Shown here in pieces: positions 26,908 through 39,587 of a stretch of DNA of 64,000 nucleotides (its first letter is position 1; the number at the start of each line of letters is the position of its first letter). Position numbers and translations under genes: made by a program. Origin of the DNA: Cymodocea nodosa. Lineage: Eukaryota; Streptophyta; Magnoliopsida; Alismatales; Cymodoceaceae. The stretch lies in assembly GCA_036874045.1 (NCBI GenBank), contig CM072337.1, forward strand, positions 25,146,001 through 25,210,000, read 5' to 3'. The notes under the pieces are model-generated. The model did no database searches, was not told the DNA's origin, and saw only the letters and a program-made list of their open reading frames with translations.

Positions 26908-29850
26908 AGTTGTGGATGATGGATCAGGCCAGAATATGTATACCCTGAAATATCTGGACAAGCTACACTTCTCTTTTCATCATGGCAAGATGAAAGTTGG
27001 TTCAGAATCATAGGAAGCTTTTCGTTTTGTGTAGACGATCTCTATGAAATTTGTACACAAACTTGAAGGTTTTTATTTGTATACTGCAATACTTGAAGGA
27101 AACAACATGCAACAGCTGATGATATTAGGAGTTGCCCAAACCCTCGGATACATTTGGTGGAAGACTTTTAGCATCAGCTTTTACTCGAAGGTTCTTTTGG
27201 GTATGTGTCGTTACCAGTAAAGTTTTGTTTCCTTTATATGTGCTCCTCTCTGCCAGAGAACTTGATGTAAAGCTTGTAAAATTCGTGGGGGAAACCTCGT
27301 GGCAAAGCAAATAATCAAGCCTCCACCACATCTATTTTGGCAAGTGGAAGATTCAATCTGGTCGAGCCGCATTTACAGCCAACTCTGGTTTACATGTTGC
27401 AACCTGATCTCTAACTCGACATCTGATAGAAGCAATTTTATTTTTCCATATTTTAGGCTGTAAGACGATATGATGTACGCCACTGCCGTTTGAAAAGTCC
27501 ACTGTTGGTTCTGATGTGTCACGCGCTTTCATTGGACAAGGGTGATCAACTGACGGTCTTTTCGAATCACGTGTGCGCTCATGCATGCCGACTTGTTGCA
27601 TTCATTTAAACGTTATTAGTTTGACGTTTCATTTCAACATATTTTAATGATTTAAAAGATTTTATCGTGTGGAACTTACACCAATGAAACGGTGAGTACC
27701 AATGAATCTCTATTGTTAAGGTACGCATTCTATTTCAACGTTACCAACAAATAACGTGTGTTTTTTGTGTAAGCTTGTTTTAACTGGCATTTTTGTACGT
27801 TTTTTTTTTATATCGTAAAAGAATTTAAAAAATAGATATTTTTCATTCTTAATTGGTACTGTATGTAATATATCATATACATTATTTGATATGATATTAC
27901 ACACAAACACACGCGTGAGAGAAGAGAGAACCAATAGAAAATTATTAGGATAGGTTAAGAATAAAAAATGGTAAAAGATTGATTGAAATTTTAAGATGAA
28001 ACAAAAGGTAAACAAAAAAAATACCAGCATTTTTTTAAACGCTCCTTTTGGTGGCAGCGTTTTTAGTATTGAAAAAAAATGCATCGTTATTTGCAAAAAA
28101 AAAGAGAGAGAGTAGTATTTTTGTTGTTGTTTGTCTTATAGATCTGCATTGTTGGGTGTTTTTGACAGAAAAGTCTTCTCGTTCCAAACAGCACCGTAGT
28201 TGTATGGGCAAGATGGGAGATACACATGTTCTCTCGTCTTAGCACAGAAAGCACTTACGGCATCCTAATAATAGTGGATGATGCAGTTTAACTTTTTTTA
28301 TTACTATAAAATCTAAAAAGTATGAAAATTATGGCATCTTAATTTCTTGAGCGAATGTCTCCCCTGCATCAATCTGCCATGATGCATTCTGATGCAAATG
28401 ACGTTGGCGGGAGGATTCTTGTACCATCAGATTAATACTAAAAAAATGGTTTGTTTCATTTGAGGGAGCTCTCTGACTTATTAGTTGGCTCCCACGGAGA
28501 ACCGCGCATGAAAGAGTTAGACTTGCAGGGTGGATTAATCGTTGGCGTTTCAAAAATGGAGGTGCATGATTCTTGGGTTATGGCCTCGATGGTACGTGTG
28601 ATCAGGAAAATAACTACCGATTTATCTCATCTCCATGTCTTACCATGTGTTTGGGTCGGGACGTAATTTTTAATCAGAAGCCGGCCTTTTTTCTGGTGTG
28701 GGTAATATTTTTATCGAACGTGTGACTTTACGATGGAGCGAAAGAATAATTAATTTATCCTTGGAGAAAAATGTGAATGCACATAAACTTTTTGTTATGG
28801 TTGTTTAACGAAGTGAATGAATAACTAATTTATTGTTAAAGAAAAATGCGAATGTAGATAGATTTCTTTTGTGATTGTTTAAAAATGATGTACCGAATTT
28901 ATTTCCGATATGCTGTATTATGCAAACGTATTTTAACTTGTTATTTTCAATTATATGACTATTTTTTCCGCGAATCGCATATTTAATATCATAGAATGAC
29001 AAAAAAAATACTATAAGTATCTATAGAAAAAATGAACTCTTATCCTCTCGGTTAAAATGATAAAAGTGATGTACATTGTTGCTTTGTATTAATAGAAAAA
29101 CAATTTGCTAAAAAGGATCTGTTTTTAAGCCATCCTTCGTATCACAAGCTTTATATATTTGACAAAATTTTTCACTTCCAAATCCATGACACATTTATCC
29201 AAAACCTCACCCAAGCACACATATTAGGGAACAAGCTGCTTAAGCATAGATACAATGAAATTCTCATATGTTGTGACATGGCCCTTCAAAAATACCTTGG
29301 ACTTTAATTAACTAACTTGATCATTTGTACGTAGCAGCTTTCCCTATGGTACCATGTTGAATTGATCACGTACTAATCAACTTGAATCGTCCAAGCCATC
29401 CCAAAGGATTGTAACAAGCTATATATTAGAAACAACTCTAATTCTTTAGTTTAGTATCGCCCTAATGTACTGTGATTGGAATTAGAAAATCCCCTTCCAA
29501 TATATATATATATATAATTAAAGAGCATGCTAGAGAGACAGAAAAACATGAAAAAGGGGAGAAGACATGAGAAAAAAGATGTTACGCTGTAGGAAAACTG
29601 AATGTTTATATTTACATGAGAAATCCCCTTCCAAGATATATAAGTAGAATGCTTGAAGTACATTTTTTATTTATATTTACAAGACAAAAGTAAAACTGAA
29701 CACCAACTACATATTCATGTATGAATTGTAGGAAAACATGTACATATATATATACAGAAAAGTAGAAAATGAAGGTATGTATACACTAATATTGTGTGTG
29801 TGTGTGTGTTAAAGAAAGAGAAAATTGAAGTAAAGATGATTGTCGCGTTG
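26908..29850. other. 3' flank of membrane-anchor gene and AT-rich spacer
   Basis: Includes the 3' untranslated region of the preceding gene. There is a (TG)n run near 29797-29811 and an imperfect direct repeat of CCCCTTCCAA...ATATA words at about 29491 and 29626. No gene, transposase domain or RNA gene was recognised. Confidence 0.4.
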
Positions 29851-29854
29851 TCTA

Positions 29855-29891
29855 CAATGAACGATTCTGATTAAATCAGAACTGTTCATTG
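29855..29891. other. 37-bp near-perfect palindrome downstream of the CML gene
   Basis: CAATGAAC-GA-TTCTGATT-A-AATCAGAA-CT-GTTCATTG: 18-bp arms around a single central base with one two-base mismatch. It lies 160 bp past the stop codon of the calmodulin-like gene. It could form a hairpin in DNA or in a long 3' UTR; no function is shown. Confidence 0.75.
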
Positions 29892-30052
29892 TTGCGGTAG
29901 ATTTGATGGCAGTCGACGCCGCCTTCGGTCTTCCTCAACGAGAGATTTAAGGCGTCGTTCGTCATTCGCCGTCAACCTCCCGAACGCCGACGCTCCTCTG
30001 CGCCTCCGCCTCCTCCGGTGCACCCACTCATAATTCTAAACTCCATCATAAT

Positions 30053-30481
30053 TCAGGCCATCATAATTCTAAACTCGTCAAAGCTAATGACTCCATCCCC
30101 GTCCAGATCAAACCGGCTTATCATCTTCTCACACTCCTCCATTCCCTTCGCCTCGCCGACAACCCGGAGCGCCGCCCTGAGGCTTGGGGCGGTGATGCAC
30201 CCCATCCCCTTCTCCGCATACACGCGGAACGCCTGCCTCAGCCCTTCCTCCATCTCCTCCTCGCATCCGTCCCCCACCAGCCCGACGAAGTCCTCCAATC
30301 CAAGGAGTCCGTCGCCGTCGGAGTCAAGGGACCCGACGATCTCCTCGGCGTCCTCGTCGGAGATCTCGTCGCCGGCGTTTCTCATGCACAAGCGGAGCTC
30401 GGACGGAGACAGCTTGCCGTCCCCGTCGAAGTCGAACCGTCTGAAGAGTTGCTCGACGTCGCCGTGATTCAAGGCCGCCAT
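30053..30481 (-). CDS. calmodulin-like EF-hand Ca2+ sensor (CML)
   Basis: Small cytosolic or nuclear Ca2+ sensor that changes shape on Ca2+ binding and regulates partner proteins. A single GC-rich exon of 142 residues; the start MAALNHGDV is chosen because it opens directly onto the first EF-hand helix, although the frame is open 48 codons further upstream. EF-hand 1 has loop DFDGDGKLSPSE and EF-hand 2 DSDGDGLLGLED. EF-hand 3 is degenerate: the loop region YAEKGMGCITAPS lacks the acidic ligands. EF-hand 4 has DLDGDGVISFDE. Three functional loops plus a dead third hand is a common CML pattern. It ends FRIMMA. A TATATATA box and G-boxes lie upstream. Intronless, as many plant CMLs are. The subgroup is not assigned. 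Confidence 0.9.
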   Translation of the reverse strand: MAALNHGDVEQLFRRFDFDGDGKLSPSELRLCMRNAGDEISDEDAEEIVGSLDSDGDGLLGLEDFVGLVGDGCEEEMEEGLRQAFRVYAEKGMGCITAPSLRAALRVVGEAKGMEECEKMISRFDLDGDGVISFDEFRIMMA

Positions 30482-30592
30482 TGCTGCACGTCGGTCGCGT
30501 GGATGTGTGTTGCTACTGCCTACAAGAGTTAAGGAGAGATGGATATGTCGTGGCGGGATGTGTTGTGAAGCTTGCCATCTGACGTCCGGAGC

Positions 30593-30601
30593 TGTATATA
30601 T
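30593..30601 (-). promoter_or_regulatory. TATA box of the CML gene
   Basis: On the minus strand CTCTATATATACAGC lies about 115 bp upstream of the CML start codon, in otherwise GC-rich DNA. Confidence 0.65.
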
Positions 30602-30810
30602 AGAGCAGAGGCACCTCAACGACATGGACTCGTTGCTTCGTCTGAAGGAAACGGAAGGTTCGATCGCGGCGGGAGATGGTTCAGGAAAGATTTTTTAATT
30701 ACGTGATGACACGCCGTGGTTGGGGAAAAAACGAATATGAAAATGTGGACGTGTTTTTCTGTACGTCGAGGTGTACGCGAGTACCCTGGGTTCTTCTAGA
30801 AGGAGAGAAT

Positions 30811-30897
30811 CACGTGCCTGCACTACAGACGAGAAATTTTCTTTTTCTTTTTTGCAAGTGAGTCAAGGTAAATTTTCGGCACACGTGCCTCGGAACG
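30811..30897 (-). promoter_or_regulatory. paired G-boxes (CACGTG) upstream of CML
   Basis: Two perfect CACGTG palindromes, at 30811-30816 and 30892-30897, are 81 bp apart and 330-415 bp upstream of the CML start. Further ACGTG cores follow at about 30938. Clustered ACGT elements bind bZIP/bHLH factors and often mark ABA- or stress-responsive promoters. Function here is inference. Confidence 0.5.
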
Positions 30898-30989
30898 ATC
30901 TTCCCACGGGGATGGCGGATGGCAACACGCTTTTCGACGTGTCACCACGGCCAGCATTCCGCGTGTTCGCTACGTCGTTCGTTGCGATA

Positions 30990-31908
30990 GGTGCGACGAA
31001 CGGTTAATTAAAAAAATTTTAAAAAAAGTGGGTGACGGCGGTCACCACCCCTTTTTTGTTCTTGTTTTTTATTATTTTTTTAAATCTTAAGATGATTATC
31101 TTACAGTATCTTTGGTTTTAATCTAGAAAGTATCTACGTACTTAAAAAATGATAAAAAACGTTAAAAATAATAATAATAATTTTTTTAATCATTTTTTAG
31201 GTATTTCTACGTCAAATGAGTTTTTAAATGATTTTATCATTTTTCTTTCATATATAAAAAAAATTTCTTTCATTTTCTTCAAAATTAACGAAAAATAAAG
31301 AAATAAAAAAGATAAATTATCACAGAATATATTAATAGTGTATAATTTTGATATGAAAATTATTTATATCTTTAGTAAATGAAAATTGATATTACGAGAG
31401 ATATATAAAATAATAAAGATGTGTGAAATATATTTTATATTATAACTATTATCATAAATAACTTTATTTTATATTATTTTTGATAAATTTTGTTATTCTT
31501 TATGTAGATATAAAAAGTATTTAATTTATCAATTTTAACATTTTCTATTATATGAATAAGCATATATATTTTATAATTTTTTTGTCATTTCTTATTTTAT
31601 ACATAAACACATATTTTTAAATTTCATTATTTTTTATTCTATATACAAATATCTTAATTTTCTACTGATTTTCTATTACTTTCTTTTATTTTAATTTTCA
31701 TCATTTTTATTATTATAATATTTTATCATTTTCGTTCTAACTTTTTCAGAAGTACAAACACACACCTTTAGTGTTTATATTTGACTTTTGTTAGAACTCT
31801 TCTTCGAATAACGATCCATCGTTAGAAAATTCCTTTTTTATTTTACAAAGTGGGAGATACCAAAACGTGATCAAATTAAGAAAAATCATGCAAGAATTGG
31901 ATGTAGAG
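30990..31908. other. AT-rich spacer, nothing identified
   Basis: Long A/T runs with no coding frame and no recognisable repeat termini, between the CML promoter region and the hAT element. Confidence 0.4.
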
Positions 31909-34495
31909 ATGTAAGTGTACCACGTCAGGCTGACCTCGCTCAAAAATTTAAAGCCATATAGACAGTAGGCGAGCTAGGCTGGCTCATTGAGAAGTTATCA
32001 ACACATTAGCATAAAAGAAATAATTTGCTTCATTTATAAATACATCTAAACACAAGGTTAAAATAAATTACTGTATTTATGAATTGAAATTAAAATTATA
32101 TTACATTTGTTATAACATAAATATTACATCAAATATTTTTACATTTGATTTATATAATTATATTCAAATATTTAAATTTTCAAATTTATCTGTAAAATCA
32201 TCTTATTGTTGTTGTCTATAAATACGAGCAAACTCTTAGTCTTTTAACTTTATTCTCTTATCATCTAATATATTACTATTAATATTAAATGTTTGTTAAC
32301 ATGTTATAGAGTAAATTAAAATTATTATTAAATCTTTAGTTATTAAAGACAAAACAAGAAATGTATCTTTATCTTTTTATTTTTTCCACCAATTAATTAC
32401 ATCAAAATCTAAAAAAAAAGGATTTTTTCTTATTAAATAGTTATGATAATATTATTAAAATTAATTAATTCTAATCTATTTATTAAGTTAAAATCATTAT
32501 AGTCATCAACAAATATGCTAAAATCATAAACTAATGATGATGATGATGATGCTTGTTGTGGTATATAAGATGTATATTATATTTGTTGTGTTCCAAATCT
32601 TGTAACATATAAATCAAACATATTTAAGTTTTCTTCTATATTTTCAATTGTTATATTAAGTTCTATATTTAAATATTTTTATATTACAATTATTAATTTT
32701 TTAATAACTTTTATTAGTCATAGAATCTAAACAAACGCTTGATGTATATAAAAGAGATATATTATTTCAATATTTTAAAAAAATTTCTTTCATTTTTTTA
32801 ATTATAGGTGTAAAAAATATATAATTACCATAATTATTAAAAACTCTTATAATATTATATAAATGATGCATTGCATAAATAGAGGTAAAATAATATATTT
32901 TTGATAAATATTTTGTTATATTATAAAATAGTTTTAAAAATTCAGCCATATAATTAATTATTACAAAATTATTTTTATCTAATGATATTGTACTATCATC
33001 AATTCTACATTTATAATACTTTTTTATAAGGTAAAAAATTATTTAATATTAAATATAAAGAATTCCACATATGAGGAATGTTTATTATAAATGTTTTATG
33101 TGATAAATTAAAAGAATCATATACATGATTAAATTTTTGTTGATGGTTACCACTAGTTAAAATATAAGTTAATGCAGTTCTAATATTTTCTATAAGAGGT
33201 TTTATTTTTTCAACATCTACTTAAACTATAAGATTAATTATATGACATACATTTTTGGTGAAATAAAGTAAAACCATTTGGTGGAGTTAATCTATTTTTA
33301 AATATAAAAATAGTTGCAATACTAATAGATGTATTATCAAATGTAATACTACCTACTTTTTTTTTTTTAATTTTATAAAATTCAAAAATTTTCATAATAG
33401 TGGAAAAATATTTTAAATATTATGTGAATGATTTATTCCTCTAAATCTTATTAATCTTTTTTGTACAATCCAATTCTCATCAATAAAATATATAGTAATA
33501 GCAATATATCTTATTTTAGTTTTACTATCCTAAATATCAGATGTACATGTTATAGATGTATTAATAGAACTTAATATGTTAATTAGTTTCATTCTAAGTT
33601 TATTGCAAAGATCAATAATATCTTGCCTAGTTATATTTCTAGAAATATTTTTAAATTATGGACAATAAACTTATGAAATATAATCTTGAAAATGTTTACT
33701 ATCACTAAAATTAATAAGTAAATTTTAAACAATAATAAATTTAGATATATAATTCTCTAGCATTTCTAGGATCATAATATTATTGTGTTATATTAATTTG
33801 TGTTTGAAATTTTATTTTTTTCAAGATTTTTGGATAAATAATTAGTTAAATATTTAGATAAATAATTTATATCACCTTAAGTTTTACAAGAAAAGCTTGC
33901 ATTATAAATGTTGTAATAAACCCTTTTCACTACAATACAATCTTCTATATCTTTCATTTTTATTGTAAATTTTGATCATAGTAAATATTTTTCTAGGTTT
34001 TGCAGCATTATTTGAAGATGTTTTAGCTTTTATGATTTGAATTTGAGAGTATTAGAAATTTGTTGTTGCTAGTGTTATTAAAATTGAACTTATTAAAGTT
34101 GTACGTCATTTTTATAAATAAAAAGTTAGAGTTGAGAATTGAAAGAAAGTTGAAAACTAATAGTCTAAAATTTAAAAACGTTGTATGTTTTGTGAAGAGA
34201 AAGAGAAGATTAGTGAGTTACGAAGAAAATTCTAATCAATTTCCTTTATTTATAGATTTTATGTCTCCTCCTTCCCTCTCTCCTTCTTCCTCTCCCTCTT
34301 CTCTCCTCTAAATGTTCGTCATAAGATTAGAATTTCTAAACATTTGGGGCATTTTCCATTCGGTTAGCATGCCTACAAGCTTGCGAGCTTGTAGGTCTAA
34401 ATATATAAATTCTGTAGCCTAACCCAACTCGATTTTTTGGATTGGGCCGAGCTGGTTGATGTATTATGGGCTGCGTTGAGCTAGCCCATGTCAAC
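31909..34495 (-). mobile_element. decayed hAT transposon with transposase relic
   Basis: Minus-strand translation, through many stops and frameshifts, gives hAT (RICESLEEPER-like) transposase blocks in order. These are a BED/linker part ending with IKFQTQINITQ and YYDPRNARE (about 33830-33760), VGSITFDNTSISIATIF (about 33350), LTPPNGFTLFHQKCM (about 33280, the conserved His/Cys segment), and MAEFLKLFYNITKYLSKIYY...MKEIFLKY (32949-32770). Both ends (TAGAGATGTAAGTGTACC and the GGGCCGAGCTGG...GAGCTAGCCC region near 34440-34490) resemble hAT subterminal sequence. I found no convincing 8-bp duplication, so the boundaries are approximate. Extremely AT-rich and clearly inactive. Confidence 0.8.
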
Positions 34496-36790
34496 TTAGC
34501 TTATTTGACATGTTTAATTAGATAACAAACTCAAACCCTTTTCTTTTTTTCAAAAAAATATCAAACTAAGTTTGTTGCGAATTTGAAGTGGGAAAATGTC
34601 TTCCCATGTTTAAAGGGACAAGTTTTGGGAGAGGATTTCTAAAGTTTTATTTGTTTCTACCTTAATTATTAGTTTTCACTACATAAATAGTTGTAATGTT
34701 GATACAAACAAAAAAGCTCACCTTTTGGATCACGTTCTAAATAATTCAGAGATAACAATTGTCACAAAATATAAGAAAAAAATTCACATATTATTAAATA
34801 AAAATATGAAAAATATTTCTCTCCTATTTTGCAAAATAAATGTACCTATTCTTCTTCTTGTAGATTAGAAATATATAATAATAGAAACCAAAACATAATT
34901 TACAATATTTAGTTTGATTTCAAAAATATACAAGTATCCACACATATATAGATATAAAAAAACCTTTTCATATATATACATAATTTTACATTTATCCTTG
35001 ATTATAATATAAGACAATTATGATCACCACCTAAAGCAACTCATCCCTACACATGTCTTATAATCATGTGTCATTTTATGTCTTGTAATCTAATTTTAAA
35101 ACAATTATAAGACGAGAAAGGAGCTAAAGTTCAATAAATACAATCCTATATGTTAAAAATGTAAACTAAACATGTAATACAATAAATGAACAAATAACAT
35201 GATATCATAACTAAAAATAAAGTACAATAAATATTTGTAAGAATCTTATCGTATAATTATTACAACATATTTATCTTTAGATATTTACATGCAAAGGCAA
35301 TATCACATGTGGCCTTGTGACAGAATTGAGTCAACTCACATATCACATCATTTACATATTATCTTATGGAATTTGAGTCATTTAACTCATACATCGTATA
35401 TATATATTAGTTGCAATTGCTTTCTAAATAACAAAGAAATATAACAATTAATGATCCAGACTCCTTTGACAAGCATAATTAATAATAATTATACTATTTT
35501 TACCATAAAGACTTACTTTCCATAAATTATCTACATTTGACTTCATCTCAATAAGCCAACATTTTTTTAATTCCAAATCAATTCTTAAATGCGCTATTTA
35601 GATATATTTTAGCTATTTCAATAACAAATATTTATTAACAATGCTTATATGTTAGCATATGTGCAATTTATTTCAAATTATACAAAAAAAAATTATTATC
35701 GTGCCTTCACATACGTATGCAATTTTCATTCATATGATAATTAAAAATGCAATAAGAATACTCATATTTCACTTTTTATTTAAACAACTATTTAACTATG
35801 TATTTCAAAAATAAATACATAACACTGTCATAACTCAAACACGCATATCTATTTAGTCAAAATAATAAAATAACTATGCATGTCAATTAAAAACCACATA
35901 TCATAAATAATATTATACATAAATACTAAAAATAACTCAAACATGTACGTGTATTGATGTAATCAATAATATAACAATACATTTCAATGATCAACTACGT
36001 ACCATATTCAAAATTAAACAACACGTACTGCAAGTAATTATTTTTAACATAACTAAAAAAATAATTACTATAAATTCAAATATAAGCTCCTCCCGCTTCT
36101 CCCGTGCGTGAAAATGCCCACGTGACTTACCGTGGAAAATATATCGGTGGAGAAGTTAAATATTTCATAATCACCGACTTCAGCTTTTGTGTGTTTTTTT
36201 TTTCATCGCTGCTTTTTTATTTATTTAAATCTTTACATTTTCGCTACTTTAACTTCAACCTTTCTTTAACGCCCGTCGCCCCCAAACGTGTGAGCGTTGG
36301 ATGCCCCGCCTTTTTTTTTTTTACTTTAAATGAGATGTGTTCTGCCTTCCAAGGAAGATAGTACCAAAATCATAAATATATATATATATATATATCTATA
36401 TATATATATATTACTTGTAAATAATTGTAAAAGTATATATTATTACGTACGTATAACATTATAAAATACCAATATCCTCTTAAAACCTAATTTTTAACTT
36501 AATTACTATTTTCATTAAAATATTTAACCTAACCATGGGTTAACACCTTACCTTACAAGCAAAGTCACTAAAGGAATGTAAGTGTACGATGGAAAATTCT
36601 GACGGAAATGAAAAAGACAATTTGTAATAGAAATGAAAAAGAAAATTCTGAGAAGAGTTTAGTGTAGGACAGAAAGTTCTGATGTAAATTCTGATAAAGG
36701 TTTATTACAATTAATATTTGAAAAATACAAATACATCTTAATTCAAATATTACAATACTAAATAATATCAAGCAATTCTTCCATCCCACA
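34496..36790. other. AT-rich spacer with (TA)n run
   Basis: No gene recognised. A TA dinucleotide run lies near 36377-36411. A slightly GC-richer stretch at 36085-36320 has no recognisable product. The 3' end of the Harbinger element may fall in 36480-36790, but I could not identify a terminal inverted repeat. Confidence 0.4.
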
Positions 36791-37378
36791 TTGATATCAT
36801 CATATCTTCTCGCATCTTATCTGCTATTTTTTTTCTTTATTCTTGAGTCATTCGAATCTGTGCATTATTTTACATATGTATCTCTCCTATTAGTTGTATG
36901 TCATCAATAATATTTAACTCTTCCAACTCATCTTGCATGTCTTCAAGTAAATCTTCTTTATTAATCTTACGAATAAAATTATGAAGCAAAAAACATGTGA
37001 TGACAATCTTCACTTGTGTTTCATATGGATATGGCATTTGAACACGTAATATTGAGAATCGATGTTTCACAACTCCAAATGTACGTTCAATGATTGTTCT
37101 CAGTTGTGAATGTATGTAGTTGAAATTTTCTACAACATTACGAGGAACTATATCATTAACATAATCAAATAGATGGTATCTTACACTTCATATGGAAAAA
37201 TATATTTTGGTCGATTTAGATATCCAGCATCAACTAATTAAAACTTACTTGTATAAAAAAATATTAGTATGGTGATGTCTTCATAACTTTTAGAAGTAGA
37301 AAACACATTTACCTAGTGTAATCTGAAAACCATTAGGTCTAGTAACTACATCTTGGAAAATACGAGTATCAATAGCTG

Positions 37379-39587
37379 TTTAGAATGAAAAAGTGCATAT
37401 TATTAACGATTAAATGATGGTTAATTGCATAATATTTAACTTATCATATGAGAATTAAGCCATTATGTTATAATTGCACTGTTATATGCTTTAATTGAAG
37501 AACCTGCTTAATTTTGGGGAATTAATGTCAATTTAGTATATTTCTGAACTGTCGGTAAGTTGCAGGCCGTGAAATTCTTAAGTATCCGAATTTTCTGATA
37601 TTTCAGACAGTTATGTTTAATAGACCGAACATGTCGGATAGTTATGTTTAAATTTCCGAACAGTTATGTTTAGAAAGAATATTTTATTATTTCCTAAAGT
37701 ATACGTGTCAAAACCATAATGCATGACTTAAGTGAACTTTCAGTGAGTTATCTCTAACTATCCGAAATTGCAGTTGGGCATCAGACAGTTATATGTATAA
37801 CCCTCTGAAATCTCTTTTTATTTATTAAACTGCTGTTGACACGTGTTGAGATTTGGTAAATTTACTTAAGTTATATATCGGTGAGTTAGTTGTAACTATC
37901 TGAAATGCATCTGAACATCAGATAGTTAAGTTTATAAGTATCCGAAATGCATCTGAGCATCGGATAGTTAAGTTTATAAGTATCCGAAATGCATCTGAGC
38001 ATCGGATAGTTAAGTTTATAAGTATCCGAAATGCATCTGAGCATCGGATAGTTAAGTTTATAAGTATCTGAAATGCATCTGAGCATCGGATAGCTAAGTT
38101 TATAAGTATCCGAAATGCACCTGAGCATCAGATAGTTAAATTTATGCACATGTTTTATAGTTAAATCAACAAAGAAAGTTCGTTGAGTTATCTGTAACTC
38201 CACGAACTATTTATTTTCTAATATGCCATTGTGGCGATTGCAGAAACATGACAGTTGGAAGAAAAACCACGATTGCATGTATTGCGCAGGAAGAAGAAAT
38301 CATCACCGTTGATATAAATGAAGGAAATCCAACCGATCATTCAAGCAGAAGTAGTTACTACTAAAGAAATATAAAAGAAAAAAAGAAAAAGAGGTGCGTA
38401 TGTGATCGATGGATGGCCAGTGTATACAGAGGAGGAGCATCGAGCTTTTTACAGACAGTATTAGCGATTCTCCAAAGTATCACACCAACCATCGTTACCA
38501 CCACCACATCCACCATAATCACCAACTATCGAAAGTCTGTGAGAATACTTTCTTGATGTCAGGTCGATTCCGAGCAAAACATAGTGCCTGACAACCACTG
38601 TGAGGAGTGATCGCGTCGTGGGAAGGGAATCCATTTTCACCAAACGCCGACTCATATTTTAGGAGATCGTAAAGCTTTTAGCCTTGACTTCGGGTTGATG
38701 CCTGTATGCTGAAGAGAAGATTATCTTGCAATTCTGGACTCACGATTCTATAGGGAGAAGAGACAGAATTGTAAGTAGTTTAATTTTCAGTGGTGTAATC
38801 GCATTGCAAGTAGTGTCGGAAGTATTTACTGTCGAGTGAGATTACTTTACATTTCACCTTTCACCCATTTCCATGTTCATATTAAAACAAAAATACCAAA
38901 AACAATTTATCTATGTTTGTATGTTGTATTTTAGTGTTGTATTGTTTGTGTTGTATCGTGATTAATGTTATATTTGTCATTGTTGTGATTGTTTTATATT
39001 TGTTTTAGTTTTACAATTTACTTAAATTGGTTCGTTCAAAAGACTTAAAGATTTTAATGGTTACTGTTTGAATTATCTGAATGTTAGTATTGCTTAATGA
39101 TAAATCCAGTATTTACTAACATTAAATAGCTTAATTGATATTATTTACAATCTATGGAATCGCCCAATGGTTAGCTGAATTCCTTTGTAAATAGTAGTAT
39201 TAAAAAGAAAAGACAGGCTCGTGGAGTTAACTTAAGTCCACGAAGTTAGTCCGTTGAGTTAGCCATAATTCAACGAACTTTATCCGTTGAGTTAACTGTA
39301 ATTCAACGGATAGCTTATTAAATATATAAATTTGATTATTAACAAACAAATAGTTCTCAAACTTTTCAGCAATTCCCTATGAGATCGACTTGTACTTGGA
39401 CACTAATACAATAGACACTGTGCACTTGCAGTTAAAGTACAAATTAGAATTAATATCTAAATTGTATTAAAGGTTATTTATTTAATTTTAAAAGAAATAA
39501 TAGGCATAAAGATAAATTAACTAAGTAAAAATAGAAGTAACAAATCCAAGTTTTTCTAGTGTAGTGCTGGGAAAACACAAACAACAA
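37379..39587 (-). repeat. unclassified 2.2-kb dispersed repeat, copy 2 (inserted in Harbinger transposase)
   Basis: The same element as 2537-4568, in opposite orientation. Both edges can be fixed because the host coding sequence is known. The trinucleotide CTG (CAG on the element's strand) sits at 37376-37378 and again at 39588-39590, and removing the element plus one copy restores codons for GSAIDTR. A 3-bp duplication is used by CACTA and PIF/Harbinger transposons, but the element's ends (TTGTTGTTTG and TTCTAAA) are not inverted repeats of each other. The motif CACTACACTAGAAAAAC lies 20 bp inside the end. ORFs of about 64 codons at 38461-38655 (-) and 38409-38591 (+) overlap each other and match those in copy 1. 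Coding is doubtful. Confidence 0.82.
37886..38145. repeat. 42-bp tandem array, about six units, inside repeat copy 2
   Basis: Unit: TAAGTTTATAAGTATCCGAAATGCATCTGAGCATCGGATAGT with few substitutions; outer units are more diverged. Every unit contains TATCCGA and TCGGATA about 14 bp apart, so each can fold on itself. Because the unit is a multiple of three, the minus strand reads a 14-residue periodic peptide (NYPMLRCISDTYKL), which I regard as accidental. Copy 1 holds only two or three diverged units, so the array expanded in this lineage. Confidence 0.9.

Noticed and set aside
37886..38203. CRISPR-like look of the regular 42-bp array and its periodic peptide frame
   Set aside because: The units are contiguous tandem repeats without unique spacers and lie in plant nuclear DNA; the peptide periodicity simply reflects a 42-bp unit.
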